Shown in pieces: positions 21,701 through 23,006 of a stretch of DNA of 23,006 bases. Where the stretch lies: assembly GCA_028065135.1 (NCBI GenBank), contig JAPTWR010000067.1, positions 1-23,006 of the forward strand. The letters run 5' to 3'. The position numbers and the translations under genes are program-made. Origin of the DNA: Acidithiobacillus sp. GTDB taxonomy: Bacteria; Pseudomonadota; Gammaproteobacteria; Acidithiobacillales; Acidithiobacillaceae. How positions within the stretch are numbered: the first letter of the stretch is position 1; each line of letters opens with the position of its first letter. Under the pieces are notes generated by a model. That model did not search any database and had not been told where the DNA came from. It was given only the letters and a program-made list of their open reading frames with translations.

Positions 21701-23006
21701 GGAGGTGGTGACGGCGACGGCAAAACTGGTCAGTGCGGCCTTTGGGGGTATCCCCATGCTCGACGGCTATGCGAATCGCGCGGCGGCGGTCATGGAACCG
21801 TTGCCGTCCATCACACCGGCTCCGTCGGCATCTGCCGGAGAGGCCAGGCAGCGTGAGGTCGCGGCGTCGGTACCGGGAGCTTCGGGGGACCAAACCGTGG
21901 CACAAGGGGACCTGCTGGCAGGGACGGCACGCGCTGCAGATGTGCCAGCAGAGACCGTATCGGCGGCGGCTAATACGATAGAGGTTGAGGACGCCGACGA
22001 AATGACGCCCGAACAGCATCAGGCCATAGAAACGGCGTTTTCCGGTACGGACTGGAGTCGCATGATCGACACCGTGCGCAAAGACCCCGCGCAGGCGGAC
22101 AGGGATTGGAAAAACGGTGCGGATTGTTGCTATGGGCTGCGGGAATACCTCTTTGAGCATCACGAGGGACTCTTTGACCTCATGCAGCAGTATCACTTCG
22201 TGACCGGAGAGGACAGCGAGAATCGGGTGAATAGCCCGAGGATACGGGAGAAGGGACAGCATGACGTGCTGGTGTTCGGTGATCGGTACGTGATCGACCC
22301 CTGGGCCCGTCTGAACATTCCCGATGTGCCATTCTGTTTCGATTTTGAGGCGGCGCGGGAAGGCGCGTGGGCGAAAAACCTCTATGGGGACACTTCGTTG
22401 TGGGACCTGGTGCAGGACGAGGTGGCGCCCGCACCCGGTAACGAGCGCGGGCTGTCCCTGCCGGAGCCTACCGATGTGGTCAGCGAGTCCGACATCCTGA
22501 ATGCCCTGGAACGCATCCAGCAATCTCCGCAATGGCCGGTATTGGCGGACGCGGATGTGGAGGCATGGATGGAGCGGGCGGTGCGTGTGGCCACGTCAGA
22601 ACATCACGCCCTGACCAGGGCCATGGAGACGGGCTGGATTCCGGTATCGGAGGCGCATGCCGCACAGTTGTTAAACCGCGATCACCTGGCGTTTCTGGTG
22701 GACCATGCCCTGTATCCCACGGGCTCGCAATCCGTGGATATGGTGTCCGGCGCGGGCCGGGCGGCATCGGTTGCCAAGCGACTCCTGAAAACGCCCCCCA
22801 TGTACTGCAACAGTGACATGGTGCGCGGACTCCTGCATGAGGAGGCGATTTTGCAGGCTGTAGGTGATCGCTACCCGAGCTGGAAGCCCATGGCGATAGA
22901 AGACTTCCGTGCGGAGATCGCGGCGGCATCCCCTCTGATGGGGGTCAACTGGGATCAGTTGTACTACGCGGAGGACACCGCCACCTGGCATCTGGTGGAT
23001 GCCAAA
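3702..23006 (+). CDS. Giant polyvalent protein: N6-adenine DNA methyltransferase-SNF2 helicase fused to a long array of repeated accessory domains (3' end beyond the window)
   Basis: I read one frame from ATG 3702 to the last base of the window without a stop: 6,435 codons, roughly 700 kDa, still open. Order seen: methyltransferase (residues about 20-340, motif I EPSAGIGNF 169-177, motif IV NVPF 234-237); a conserved linker with NRYFEHFPEAVLGKMEI (373 onward); SNF2-type helicase (about 860-1450, Walker A GTGKT 887-891, DEFH 1053-1056, SGTP 1099-1102, QAIGRLLRQG 1400-1409); coiled coil (about 1475-1750); then modules including DUF2958 and its relatives, a four-copy repeat, duplicated alpha/beta and helical domains, acidic and Pro/Ala linkers, and a Cys-His-Asp domain at 6142-6199. 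Known: methyltransferase-helicase polyvalent proteins occur in phages and conjugative elements and are thought to protect incoming DNA or act on host defences. Relatives I recall are usually a few thousand residues or less. No membrane segment or signal peptide is evident. The fusion and N-terminal identity are firm; the role of the C-terminal two thirds is unknown. Confidence 0.93.
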   Translation, partial: MSNNPRHYFGDPAHIQRNTFSELSALTDNVSAIRLLKILESEGRDATDAEKAVLSRYTGWGGLSNLFALELPETRFINANPIGATATGPVRNAYVRTMIALCPDLIDRSDGYYVNVVESATAERLLTAEEWASARASVNNSHFTSPDVISALWDSILPVLPDGPLEILEPSAGIGNFLAFAPPSVIERATITAVELDQISGRILQKIYPDAKVYVQGFETVPLRNGAYDLIITNVPFGDYSVPDLRYGGGKLSIHDYFLERGMDLIKPDGLLAAITSRYTLDRKYKKNRETIAMKGDLVAAVRMPVNSQTGQAGVSFTEDVLFLRGRNVHRTRVDAGNEAWVETRPVELEMDDRTASQLEKRGFVDPNRFNINRYFEHFPEAVLGKMEIGSGFGGSLRLAVRSEFGRDLLADHIRDVLQALPNRITAARQRDGARQTVSRGQTITINASEVAAHKDIREMVGTVFRRKDGSFAIVEDVGLGISGEDSRELIIGDLNLSKIKQGQFALYLPVRDAWREVLAKMQDTQPAEDGTEHPELLVAQEALGRAYDAFAAQYGALTQHVKALGDDVHVSAVSSIERYDARTRTAEKSGIFYQRTITPTVEPERVDTPSDAILLSMNRFGRLDLPYMARKLDQDEAMVRSQITGGDRPLAYTDAETGNLLPAYQYLSGNVRRKLAELRNRVESEGTADLWSGNIAALESVLPDNVPISDIEVLLGADWVPISDYEAFAHEVLGAKLAVFSFVPRNNSWDVYLARIESDKQDEYGTARRPLESLLPGLLNRSDIRVFDRTADGKQVLNGEETMLANEKAKAITAAWKEWIPQDADRVARLERIYNDRFTGFVPIHVPGDGLKIEGMSDAISLRGHQNSGVMRSVLQETGIFNHEVGTGKTYTQIAAGMKLLELGLVDRAVFVVPKKTIGQFGTSAISLFPHRRIAIMDDTQTSDKDRRRRFLAALANDRYDAVILTYNGYQSLSLPLEHELAFYQDEEDTISDLISEALASDDTLSVKRMEQNRKHLLNKIAILRQKREESADKIIGQFENVLGKRIALFVDEFHNFKNDNVAVPGNSLGIKGSARAMDMRMKSQFILGNGGRFYGASGTPVANSLLEFYVLQRYFQPETLRQMGLTNALAWYQTFLVQEAEPEPDPAGQGWRVKERPFLVNASEAVMPLTAVMDTVRADDVGIPRPQATYETRVIPNSDFFNLMLSEAGERLKDIREKKVDPSVDNMLLVLHDLNRAGLDPRMMDPSIVVTDDTPCKINEVSRDVMQSLAARDGYGLQLIFCDLGIPKGARARKISNDAGEVEEISEDEAAGISASFCFYDALIDKLVASGVPRDRIATIYDAKNDNDLEKLLIRANGGDFSVMIGSTMSMGVGLNLQTHGTDVRFITVPYRPDQVEQAIGRLLRQGNLNERIKITFYTQGQPEAYRYKLLDYKSKALRAVLQADRAVRRLDLSTDLNYNETMALTMGDPRLADIFKLEDRMQKLRTLRKSYAGRRSTYSSDLHYASNSLEKQIAQLERMRGEQEVIAQIPDKAKWSARILGNEPIGPISVTSKLEPLRAMMRSDVILRYGDYPVIASAHDFGIRYLLRRTEEEAPFYVGENPSQIEAALRHWDETVAEVELRVMNTKKRIEELRALLAKPFEHDVEMEDLALEIEALRISTGLQEDADEAAIARAEAHLASIAQARGAKESITAEQVEQAAEGIETDPERLRVILERKTLLDTAERERRQATASHQVMAHSPESTARTHTPRRTARVGGAAGGGVQQMGFSALLDGTARIPDQVETRWQAPDAGTSAPARIGVIVGYDVRDMTEYADMVGSVLARVPEGMPVAIRVVSENARVSEESLRDALKTLPNVQSVLVSVEDVFADDADRIALFRENDVIVTLGAVMAQVGRSNIPLAQAVVHPKNNLNLDAAPVFGYSSDGANVPDSLRMGEVALEWEDRVRQSAARSPAAASVGVAAVDGPSVAMPAPAEAPSSSKVSEGTQGPLVEPSGVPPAAPEVLPILQAVPKAVHGILPKAQRAFVQQLLRGPEARFFSDKMRELEALLPTIPDLRETSGQGEDAVVHLHYFTASADWYITEIVRDPDYAGDAFGLADLGMGFPEMGYMSLPEIMGVAELDFHFASRPLRLVLHPNAERVASRNESGKTNAPVPDPDSSPELGDADSEEGVAPLQGVLFYRGGVRRSMMPAGRTIEEVIDYEKNELDHDIQAVAENMAYQRALPPASLQWVANTPEEASEYGDVRKVRFHDPVVMARDVLGGMLVGERTELDAALRTARAVAVEASRDLLLSVVNASEIDRVPEPLMIETLDMIRDIQRSWPDARVARARVTGGEDEDHPVVTLGLIMGVFVEPRASGGYGERLDGDRIWVFAGDTKRGISGYQNKNKVFYDASHVADKLRLAAWLKDHGAAFGTVTLRLNGEREILGNPFHSDFVETVQEGADRWLQIGRRTPMTILLEIENHKRYPGDRFTMYQAELADAGRLMDGWHAEHPNTPMLVSVRRGDYSAPLPMAAIADYLGASAAVVREAGHGTQDGEIKQLQAVDAVVYVGKSSRASHDTGKTFTAAEKEGATKPTWMFTTDKGNFTRNMKHDNERWEKWREAEADNALQVKKNRDQAVAKWVPLPASSPKPLVEPKALATQETEAPQPTQSIFYTGNAPKKEGDTVAQILRNWGDSGIAAVTDDRAASYLEMPSNTGSLRVLLTARPEGLQQEAVGQVEYKEPVILATLPDHAVLVAEQSYLDAYRSTLKPEQNMQENILVTLASWMTAGQRDSLRNILNDGRDVDLPHTLSQLNTIANWLRNPTSGPGNRPVPLPRVAEIQAGAGLNVLTYRSPDSLQRWFITGMDPFSGALYGLQMVRSRPDGRWEAQMGPVSRQELLDAGFLLELIPAETFVVADRMREMAPYISGVDALPAEPPRAATPSAAPDLKVGEQTMFDSGIPASGHTIGDLLSNLRENGVNMIAPSDVINQYFYMERGESVRMVYSDPVGKNSEPPAGVQPLHYHDPVTLAVGPDNLILVAERAELDAYLAQNPQQSAALASHPASTLDIPERLKALATPEQQSEWRALADDDDESRELLQVQLNRLDLDIKNLPTVDTAERLRLDGRAGLILRSENQDEQWFITGRNADETAYGLHIHGEQATVGRVDLRVALLEAPILITDHEAGPIRADLRDGAILIESVEYEDDPRAIFWRGGQNGTLPLVQRIEDILDYERNTLENEDVRVNTNAMEYLHLPPVRTLQWVTTTEAAAREYGDPQMVIFTDPVVLARDDHGGVLVAEREMLEVAARSIMTPASAASLSDDAVDPVRVHAQQAEQQAGNSAPFAPARAEKAGLSELAQEGPTYQNAVEAIESAGGWDAVADSPALQKSLQDQLDHLIQMRAEQVSQVLQEGGWKWSGAAFSRPDAENGMGLHPGMGFKIFPNGRSSGGNMVHWGYRITRRDGETPTAIDIEDEMTLDAQGLVASMLDQMETLKQVAEPAPSASNAVQAMEISTDVQKNLNALRPFVSDRQFNAIRNVLSGESGLEAAQSEAMDLARLAQWISQKALTYPGGRIANGGHLAPDDAAVQGVAANCVLAYQNQSGTRKTYLTGMDDLGNLYGIRIRTRAIAGPVSLANILNQGDTLNLTMQPTPVAELLKEDGYLPEGVSSEPAVYAIHEPYRDAIARILPAEQVQFVLNLAVSAMPDDWTGSAHKIQIVERALRTIPDETLRMATLENLKTAADAVEQNRHAEAVRAGLADDPVPEAPQIDAGVGLTDKTGPSLATPVATLQESIITALQGVPGLTMEPSPHATEVLVTDSRSQHVYSITQQNEDFRVHVKEAEKEDYEDRFATLDDAMDFVRHEIFTAREIHVDESSPYYQALLNTLPGMPEAERKKMFLAVTGVMPDDWTGTLIKRRVVSRVANAYAAHFPASVTVDQVMERLVAASTRVNGLDLADMPLSPAAELPGATPPSARLPSASLPAARPFGTLDPIASVMLKKIEDSPYSLPYLLGDDRARDVDDPPYEEDAEWAAARVQFADEIDAVLNARIRQNVDALGERGWMQPILHGDLTRGGAAIHLEPLQGSNPLQGANPNLNTDGDMQGLVYRVSLAADTEGRETRSVRDYLRSSSVQFADELHGIAEQIKQNLDQRMSVASVADEKASRQVSLDDYVVAHIWEHAPMVAQQAKANALEHFLLGNVLGATSNAILDAIEDETLPQAVRDAAKAVLQGREGMTDYRERIGRMVFDAERAQPAMLEGDLLPVEERKSEHLQNAENLVKNAENLVSRISQREQRERAEKARDESGIRVTTARIIPTRAGIVAVPDDPALPVYHAGEGVSKVPVPPRETTPVTDPLLDGYVIAHVRMHGTPELLDQFNALAALDALPGAILPGLVDDALVSARNDINLSFGLHNLAGDIARSDSAIIDYAKVIGSSMAASVPHAEKTRNPMSADVFVSDAPATDDARPDALETWRNSIIEAIAYIRAALAEIDLDQVRDAEEVQHVLDRIKATENSAVVTAPRRMARELGDALVGNTVAEATYRSAENAELNKAMGALHDMEKTAQERLVTVNKARGKQTIKDLSADAPLAEYAAAVFLAEYGRITHPDQIERILADIENRNVDHLQSLIGRNSQNTASQRIFERATGIKLGKTQKERVRQIDAWAEISPEQRRATDSTREADRRHQQRMRDVRDTWEPLSRIQVQVADGSILNAQDYVQKMVADGYATAVAVKRGAAREYRLMDAERNTRSLGGNRQLNRFLFNVLALEHGGNVAAAMRLAGIDIVPDLAPSAPLPEETITPEQAEALNHLFGMGNAPAVASPVEVTETVPATSPDQPIVEEPPMATAADTEEDVEENPMANAEDDEWVDLEDEELGEDTDPEPAIGKQPVPASIALQVPDLFSPLAEVVLEPSYTNDNGVFADQHTTAWKQGDNAMSRVEVSVARDRQGSYHGAIRLPNSSEPITLDGMGYATFQEAHMAHRGRAVERLLQEAGANMATASENHLKIALARAVAAHPDGDSITTNPPYLVAGRGDEMMRLVDGDLPDDAEIRIRWWATRYRPEDMPTLLITHLDEDLPAEWYAVLIADNLGSARRPEDVLAAIPLPGTLADFVENQGHNVWNSAEFQAVLSEEQRQVVATQPMGDTHPQLWTNQPIASVDATTALRDFPFWPRNAEEGAHFPEANLIDSLGNAQRYAALKFVDEQAGHAVTIAVIRDDQGFVSEASGRFGNYHKGLDGLNVYRDQVRHYATFDEAAKAGIQSALKVVREESPTLMAAIQAWQKGEPGEIEPLVGGVDRRFIDEGTPIRAVVVESDSHLDRMTREDAPTYSVSSLDSTGETLYRGTFRKREDAEILINHLVTHSEGPKLVPWSAYLAQQRETLIPESLLPVASVEANHAEKPGAIVPYPVQKPENLPERTWEAVPAGLRGHLLPMIEKLLGFPMRHDDLHFQGRNSGNKLLSMNFIAPDGVRANLHVAAYQDQHGEWIIERQRLRFTDVFAVGEHKVYPFLQKLQAAGLYDQVDTVETRDSDLLNGTPAVTVCAVRDRTQLDELVALRGMKPMEVLATVSLTGDAGFESDGRYAAILEKKLGEAADQLDKWKRAFPDNPLRLVVVAVDEDGTQQEHVVAARRQMVRDILGAPADVLRVQDDLQQVRFSAAVAQSDAVMVLGDPLEDKEAKQWIDKNFRAEDKKKFIRATWVYAPAFTELHQEKLVDQVMNRWKYKRMDNEKTAALAQSVPQAVVPQEVPPVRSVSAIESAPVTVHAQVPVPAAAIPAAVDPSPAVTASTENLPTNPEEGATVKPVRLAMPEEVIAYIEPLAARVSQHVGADARNFTMVLDGVVPANVPTNRFTLDDTLEPAHFGFVLRNEGAGMPIETLIDLPPFDVVMNSQIAEIVAERVGAAYENRNMKRIGEMMTAPTAEAALWRIRNTDQPRDMETGEKVDMTTVKALRTDRQVNDAGVWREATIVDRQTLLASGDPDALLGDRWVLMADTTEWTVVMEEARNKEVVTATAKLVSAAFGGIPMLDGYANRAAAVMEPLPSITPAPSASAGEARQREVAASVPGASGDQTVAQGDLLAGTARAADVPAETVSAAANTIEVEDADEMTPEQHQAIETAFSGTDWSRMIDTVRKDPAQADRDWKNGADCCYGLREYLFEHHEGLFDLMQQYHFVTGEDSENRVNSPRIREKGQHDVLVFGDRYVIDPWARLNIPDVPFCFDFEAAREGAWAKNLYGDTSLWDLVQDEVAPAPGNERGLSLPEPTDVVSESDILNALERIQQSPQWPVLADADVEAWMERAVRVATSEHHALTRAMETGWIPVSEAHAAQLLNRDHLAFLVDHALYPTGSQSVDMVSGAGRAASVAKRLLKTPPMYCNSDMVRGLLHEEAILQAVGDRYPSWKPMAIEDFRAEIAAASPLMGVNWDQLYYAEDTATWHLVDAK
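3759..4730 (+). other. Domain: N6-adenine DNA methyltransferase
   Basis: The entry motif SRYTGWGGLSNLF and the LTAEEWASARASVNNSHFTS stretch are typical of this methyltransferase-helicase family. AdoMet-binding motif I is EPSAGIGNF (169-177). The catalytic motif is NVPFGDY (234 onward), the NVPF variant of NPPY/F that I recall as usual in this subgroup. The SRYTL and FTEDVLFL stretches fit the later strands. All key residues are present, so activity is plausible. Confidence 0.9.
4731..6270 (+). other. Region between methyltransferase and helicase
   Basis: It opens with NRYFEHFPEAVLGKMEI (373 onward), a stretch I associate with this fusion family. About 450 residues of mixed alpha/beta character follow, with no motif I can name. 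It probably forms the target-recognition or bridging part between the two enzymes. Confidence 0.5.
6271..8060 (+). other. Domain: SNF2-type (superfamily 2) helicase/translocase
   Basis: ATP-binding NHEVGTGKTYTQ with GTGKT at 887-891; DEFHNF at 1053 onward in place of DEAH; SGTPVANS at 1099 onward (motif III); second RecA lobe with GSTMSMGVGLNLQ; motif VI QAIGRLLRQG at 1400-1409 supplying the arginine finger. The motif set is complete, so DNA-dependent ATPase activity is expected. An insert of about 60 residues rich in charged helix lies between motifs Ia and II. Confidence 0.9.
8120..8945 (+). other. Coiled-coil region after the helicase
   Basis: Long charged helices with heptad-like spacing, for example KLEDRMQKLRTLRKSY, SLEKQIAQLERMRGEQE and NTKKRIEELRALLAK, then ERKTLLDTAERERRQA near the end. 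Helical arms in this position are usual in the methyltransferase-helicase fusions and may mediate oligomerisation. Confidence 0.7.
9105..9500 (+). other. Alpha/beta (Rossmann-like) domain 1
   Basis: Strand-helix alternation: ARIGVIVGYDV, then VAIRVVSENARVS, VQSVLVSVEDVF and NDVIVTLGAVMAQVG. The late 'NDVIVTLG' strand resembles 'VDAVVYVG' and 'SDAVMVLG' in the two later alpha/beta domains. A nucleotide-sensing (SLOG-like) fold is a guess; no catalytic residue is clear. Confidence 0.4.
9537..9722 (+). other. Ala/Pro/Ser-rich linker
   Basis: About 60 residues of low complexity (for example MPAPAEAPSSSK) separate the enzymatic part from the modular array. Probably disordered. Confidence 0.7.
9723..10118 (+). 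other. Domain: helical leader plus DUF2958 domain (copy 1, canonical)
   Basis: After a helical stretch (KAVHGILPKAQRAFVQQLLR) comes DWYITEIVRDPDYAGDAFGL, then LADLGMGFPEMGYMSLPEIM, the recognisable core of DUF2958 (W at residue 2083). DUF2958 occurs as a stand-alone plasmid or ICE protein and as a domain; its function is unknown to me. The match is by eye but detailed. Confidence 0.82.
10224..10248 (+). repeat. GC-rich palindromic repeat, copy a
   Basis: Starts GGGGTTGCGCCCC and matches the element at 13958-13982 at 21 of 25 positions in the same orientation. Read in frame as GVAPLQGV. Confidence 0.6.
10245..10551 (+). repeat. 'FYRGG...DPVxLA...LVAER' module, copy 1 of 4
   Basis: Starts VLFYRGG, continues TIEEVIDYEKNELD and SLQWVANTPEEASEYGD, and ends FHDPVVMARDVLGGMLVGER plus TELDAAL. 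It is most similar to copy 4, which shares the DYE(K/R)NxL, LQWVxxTxEEAxEYGD and DPVV segments. Confidence 0.85.
10552..11472 (+). other. Alpha/beta domain 2 (duplicated near the right end of the protein)
   Basis: A leading part (RIWVFAGDTKRG, ASHVADKLRLAAWLKDHGA) is followed by TPMTILLEIENHKRY, then DGWHAEHPNTPMLVSVRRGD, LGASAAVV, VDAVVYVGKSS and PTWMFTT. These elements recur in the same order at 19945-20790, so this is a duplicated domain. The fold looks Rossmann-like; the function is unknown. Confidence 0.65.
11673..11960 (+). repeat. 'FYRGG...DPVxLA...LVAER' module, copy 2 of 4
   Basis: SIFYTGNAPKKEGDTVAQIL at the start and YKEPVILATLPDHAVLVAEQ plus SYLDAYR at the end. The middle is diverged. 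It belongs with the other three by its ends and by length. Confidence 0.75.
11964..12410 (+). repeat. Helical leader plus DUF2958-like domain, copy 2
   Basis: A helical leader (SWMTAGQRDSLRNILNDG) precedes RWFITGMDPFSGALYGLQ and MGPVSRQELLDAGF, matching the WxIT(E/G)xD...(F/Y)GL...VSxxEL spacing of the canonical DUF2958 copy (W at residue 2848). Confidence 0.6.
12522..12820 (+). repeat. 'FYRGG...DPVxLA...LVAER' module, copy 3 of 4
   Basis: TMFDSGIPASGHTIGDLLSN at the start and HYHDPVTLAVGPDNLILVAE plus RAELDAYL at the end. It contains one copy of the GC-rich palindromic repeat (12702-12726). Confidence 0.78.
12702..12726 (-). repeat. GC-rich palindromic repeat, copy b
   Basis: Ends GGGGTGCAACCCC. 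The 25 bp match the reverse complement of 13958-13982 at 24 positions. Read in frame as EPPAGVQP. Confidence 0.75.
12861..13245 (+). repeat. Helical leader plus DUF2958-like domain, copy 3
   Basis: A helical leader (PERLKALATPEQQSEWRALA) precedes EQWFITGRNADETAYGLHI (W at residue 3129) and a shortened tail. Most diverged after the GL motif. Confidence 0.55.
13248..13605 (+). repeat. 'FYRGG...DPVxLA...LVAER' module, copy 4 of 4
   Basis: AIFWRGG, then RIEDILDYERNTLENED, LQWVTTTEAAAREYGD and FTDPVVLARDDHGGVLVAER. Closest relative is copy 1, which lies about 3 kb upstream, so the two may derive from duplication of a larger block. Confidence 0.85.
13740..14180 (+). other. Unrecognised domain between repeat blocks
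   Basis: A helical start (YQNAVEAIESAGGWDAVADS, then LQDQLDHLIQMRAEQVSQVL) is followed by a beta-rich, aromatic part (GGWKWSGAAFSRP, FKIFPNGRSSGGNMVHWGYR) and a helical end. I do not recognise it. It contains an inverted copy of the GC-rich palindromic repeat (13958-13982), read as GLHPGMGF. Confidence 0.5.
13958..13982 (+). repeat. GC-rich palindromic repeat, copy c
   Basis: Starts GGGGTTGCACCCC. Inverted partner of 12702-12726 with one mismatch. GGGG/CCCC can pair around TTGCA. Confidence 0.75.
14199..14655 (+). repeat. Helical leader plus DUF2958-like domain, copy 4
   Basis: Leader LNALRPFVSDRQFNAIRNVL, then RKTYLTGMDDLGNLYGIRI and AGPVSLANILNQGD. The tryptophan of the other copies is replaced (T-Y at 3596-3597), but the TGMD...LYG...GPVS spacing matches copy 2. 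Confidence 0.6.
14694..14905 (+). repeat. 'MPDDWTG' helical module, copy 1
   Basis: YRDAIARILPAEQVQFVLNL, then MPDDWTG at residues 3693-3699, followed by a helix. The 21 bp at 14777-14797 are identical to 15383-15403. Confidence 0.7.
15081..15290 (+). other. Small strand-helix unit, possible copy 1
   Basis: Beta strands (TEVLVTDSRSQHVYSITQQN) lead into RFATLDDAMDFVRHEIF. The ATxx(D/E)A turn before a helix recurs near 18591, 19425 and 19713. The similarity is short, so homology is tentative. Confidence 0.35.
15288..15535 (+). repeat. 'MPDDWTG' helical module, copy 2
   Basis: YYQALLNTLPGMPEAERKKM, then MPDDWTG at residues 3895-3901, followed by a helix. Same order and spacing as copy 1. Confidence 0.7.
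15567..15583 (-). repeat. GC-rich palindromic repeat, partial copy d
   Basis: CTGCCGGGTGCAACCCC differs from 12709-12726 only by one missing G. It forms the first unit of the 15-bp tandem repeat. Confidence 0.55.
15567..15626 (+). repeat. In-frame 15-bp tandem repeat, four units
   Basis: Four 15-bp units, each variants of CTGCCGTCTGCAAGA, encode LPGAT-PPSAR-LPSAS-LPAAR. The period of five codons keeps the frame. Likely an expandable linker; the first unit overlaps a copy of the GC-rich repeat. Confidence 0.85.
15639..16160 (+). other. Unrecognised region after the tandem repeat
   Basis: Mixed helical region (DPIASVMLKKIEDSPYSLPY, then VQFADEIDAVLNARIRQNVD) with a second VQFADEL stretch downstream at SSVQFADELHGIAEQI. 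The repeated 'VQFADE(I/L)' suggests another internal duplication. No family recognised. Confidence 0.4.
15912..15953 (-). repeat. GC-rich palindromic repeat, degenerate tandem pair e
   Basis: Two degenerate units (GAACCCTTGCAGGG and AACCCTTTGCAGGG) in the same orientation as copy b, read in frame as EPLQGSNPLQGANP. Confidence 0.5.
16170..16445 (+). repeat. 'DxYVxAH' helical module, copy 1
   Basis: VSLDDYVVAHIWEHAP followed by all-helical sequence of about 75 residues. Matched by copy 2 at 16725. Confidence 0.6.
16494..16535 (+). repeat. 21-bp tandem duplication in a helical linker
   Basis: Two diverged 21-bp units encode NAENLVK-NAENLVS, one heptad each, extending a probable coiled coil that continues as ISQREQRERAEKARDE. 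Confidence 0.75.
16725..17000 (+). repeat. 'DxYVxAH' helical module, copy 2
   Basis: PLLDGYVIAHVRMHGTPELL followed by helices of similar length to copy 1. Includes a GC-rich repeat remnant at 16830-16845. Confidence 0.6.
16830..16845 (-). repeat. GC-rich palindromic repeat, remnant f
   Basis: CTGCCGGGTGCAATCC resembles the core of copies b and d. Could be chance from a common Leu-Pro-Gly codon run. Confidence 0.35.
17050..18060 (+). other. Helical domain with 'FERATGIKL' motif
   Basis: Long helical stretch with SQRIFERATGIKLGKTQKE (F at residue 4634), basic helices, then GGNRQLNRFLFNVLALEHGG. I recall similar '(L/I)Fx(E/A)xTGxKLxKT' stretches in other polyvalent proteins of mobile elements, from memory only. 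DNA binding is possible given the basic helices. Confidence 0.45.
18150..18365 (+). other. Strongly acidic linker
   Basis: About 70 residues rich in Asp/Glu with Pro and Ala (for example NAEDDEWVDLEDEELGEDTD). Acidic tracts of this kind can mimic DNA or mediate protein contacts, but it may simply be a spacer. Confidence 0.7.
18390..19800 (+). other. Region with three possible small strand-helix units and an unrecognised middle
   Basis: GYATFQEAHM near 18588, HYATFDEAAKAGI near 19422 and RGTFRKREDAEILI near 19707 each follow a beta-rich stretch and lead into a helix, like the unit at 15081-15290. Between them (18670-19130) is an unrecognised alpha/beta part with EWYAVLIADNLGSARRPEDV. Nothing here gives a function. 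Confidence 0.35.
19945..20790 (+). other. Alpha/beta domain 3 (duplicate of the domain at 10552-11472)
   Basis: KPMEVLATVSLTGD, then LDKWKRAFPDNPLRLVVVAV, LGAPADVLRV, QSDAVMVLGD and ATWVYAP follow the same order as TPMTILLEIE, DGWHAEHPNTPMLVSV, LGASAAVV, VDAVVYVG and PTWMF of domain 2. The preceding VYPFLQKLQAAGL matches the domain 2 leader LRLAAWLKDHGA. Confidence 0.65.
20883..21083 (+). other. Pro/Val/Ala-rich linker
   Basis: Low-complexity sequence (for example VPVPAAAIPAAVDPSPAV) of about 65 residues, probably extended or disordered. Confidence 0.75.
21090..21800 (+). other. Unrecognised domain near the right end
   Basis: Mixed alpha/beta: MPEEVIAYIEPLAARVSQHV, then FGFVLRNEGAGMPIETLIDL, VVMNSQIAEIVAERVGAAYE, and later LLGDRWVLMADTTEWTVVME. 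Not recognised. Confidence 0.4.
21801..22004 (+). other. Ala/Pro/Ser-rich linker
   Basis: Low-complexity spacer (SITPAPSASAGEARQREVAA) before the candidate peptidase-like domain. Confidence 0.7.
22005..22410 (+). other. Candidate papain/transglutaminase-like cysteine domain
   Basis: Cysteines 6142-6143 in NGADCCYGLREYLFE start a helix, H6187 lies in GQHDVLVFG, and D6199 lies in DRYVIDPWARL. The order Cys at a helix start, His on a strand, then Asp on the next strand is that of papain-like and transglutaminase-like enzymes, and 'H..V....Y.IDPWA' resembles their His-Asp segment. Such domains are known in polyvalent proteins. The evidence is motif order only. Confidence 0.5.
22420..23006 (+). 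other. Last visible part of the giant protein, helical, unrecognised
   Basis: Helical sequence (ESDILNALERIQQSPQW, DADVEAWMERAVRVATSEHH, VSEAHAAQLLNRDHLAFLVD) running to the window edge in frame and without a stop. More of the protein lies beyond. Confidence 0.5.

Noticed and set aside
21096..22532. Long antisense open frame (478 codons) near the right end
   Set aside because: Low-information, Arg/His-rich shadow of the giant gene; no family features.
1..23006. CRISPR array, tRNA, rRNA, transposase or integrase attachment site
   Set aside because: I looked for evenly spaced direct repeats, cloverleaf-like segments and transposase-like proteins and saw none.

Overview
The window is accessory DNA, most likely from a conjugative element, plasmid or genomic island in a proteobacterium. 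It is moderately GC-rich by eye. I cannot name the host; an Acidithiobacillus-like source is only a guess. There are no housekeeping genes, tRNAs, rRNAs, insertion sequences or CRISPR arrays that I can see. Every gene lies on the + strand.

Left part (1-3522): a compact toxin-antitoxin-like operon. It holds the 3' end of an upstream gene (stop at 131-133), probably the antitoxin; a long AbiEii-type nucleotidyltransferase toxin (133-1479); two tiny unrecognised ORFs (1476-1631 and 1628-1756); and a long HipA-family kinase (1753-3522). All four junctions are start/stop overlaps (one TGATG, three ATGA), which implies translational coupling and makes the two tiny ORFs credible. A strong hairpin terminator (3588-3612) follows the operon.

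Right part (3702-23006): one uninterrupted reading frame of 6,435 codons that is still open at the window edge. It begins as an N6-adenine DNA methyltransferase fused to an SNF2-type helicase, followed by coiled coil. This is the N-terminal layout of the 'polyvalent' proteins of phages and conjugative elements. About 4,700 further residues follow, made of modules that recur inside the same protein: a DUF2958 domain with three diverged relatives, four copies of a 'DPVxLA...LVAER' module, two clear copies and one possible third copy of an alpha/beta domain, duplicated 'MPDDWTG' and 'DxYVxAH' helical modules, four possible copies of a small strand-helix unit, and near the right edge a candidate cysteine peptidase-like Cys-His-Asp site. 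Pro/Ala/Glu-rich linkers separate blocks. A family of short GC-rich palindromic DNA repeats is embedded in the coding sequence in both orientations.

How it may fit together (inference): the toxin operon would stabilise the element by addiction or block competing phage. The giant protein would act on DNA or host defences when the element enters a new cell, with the methyltransferase-helicase as the recognisable enzymatic part and the repeated modules as an expanded, largely undescribed effector array.
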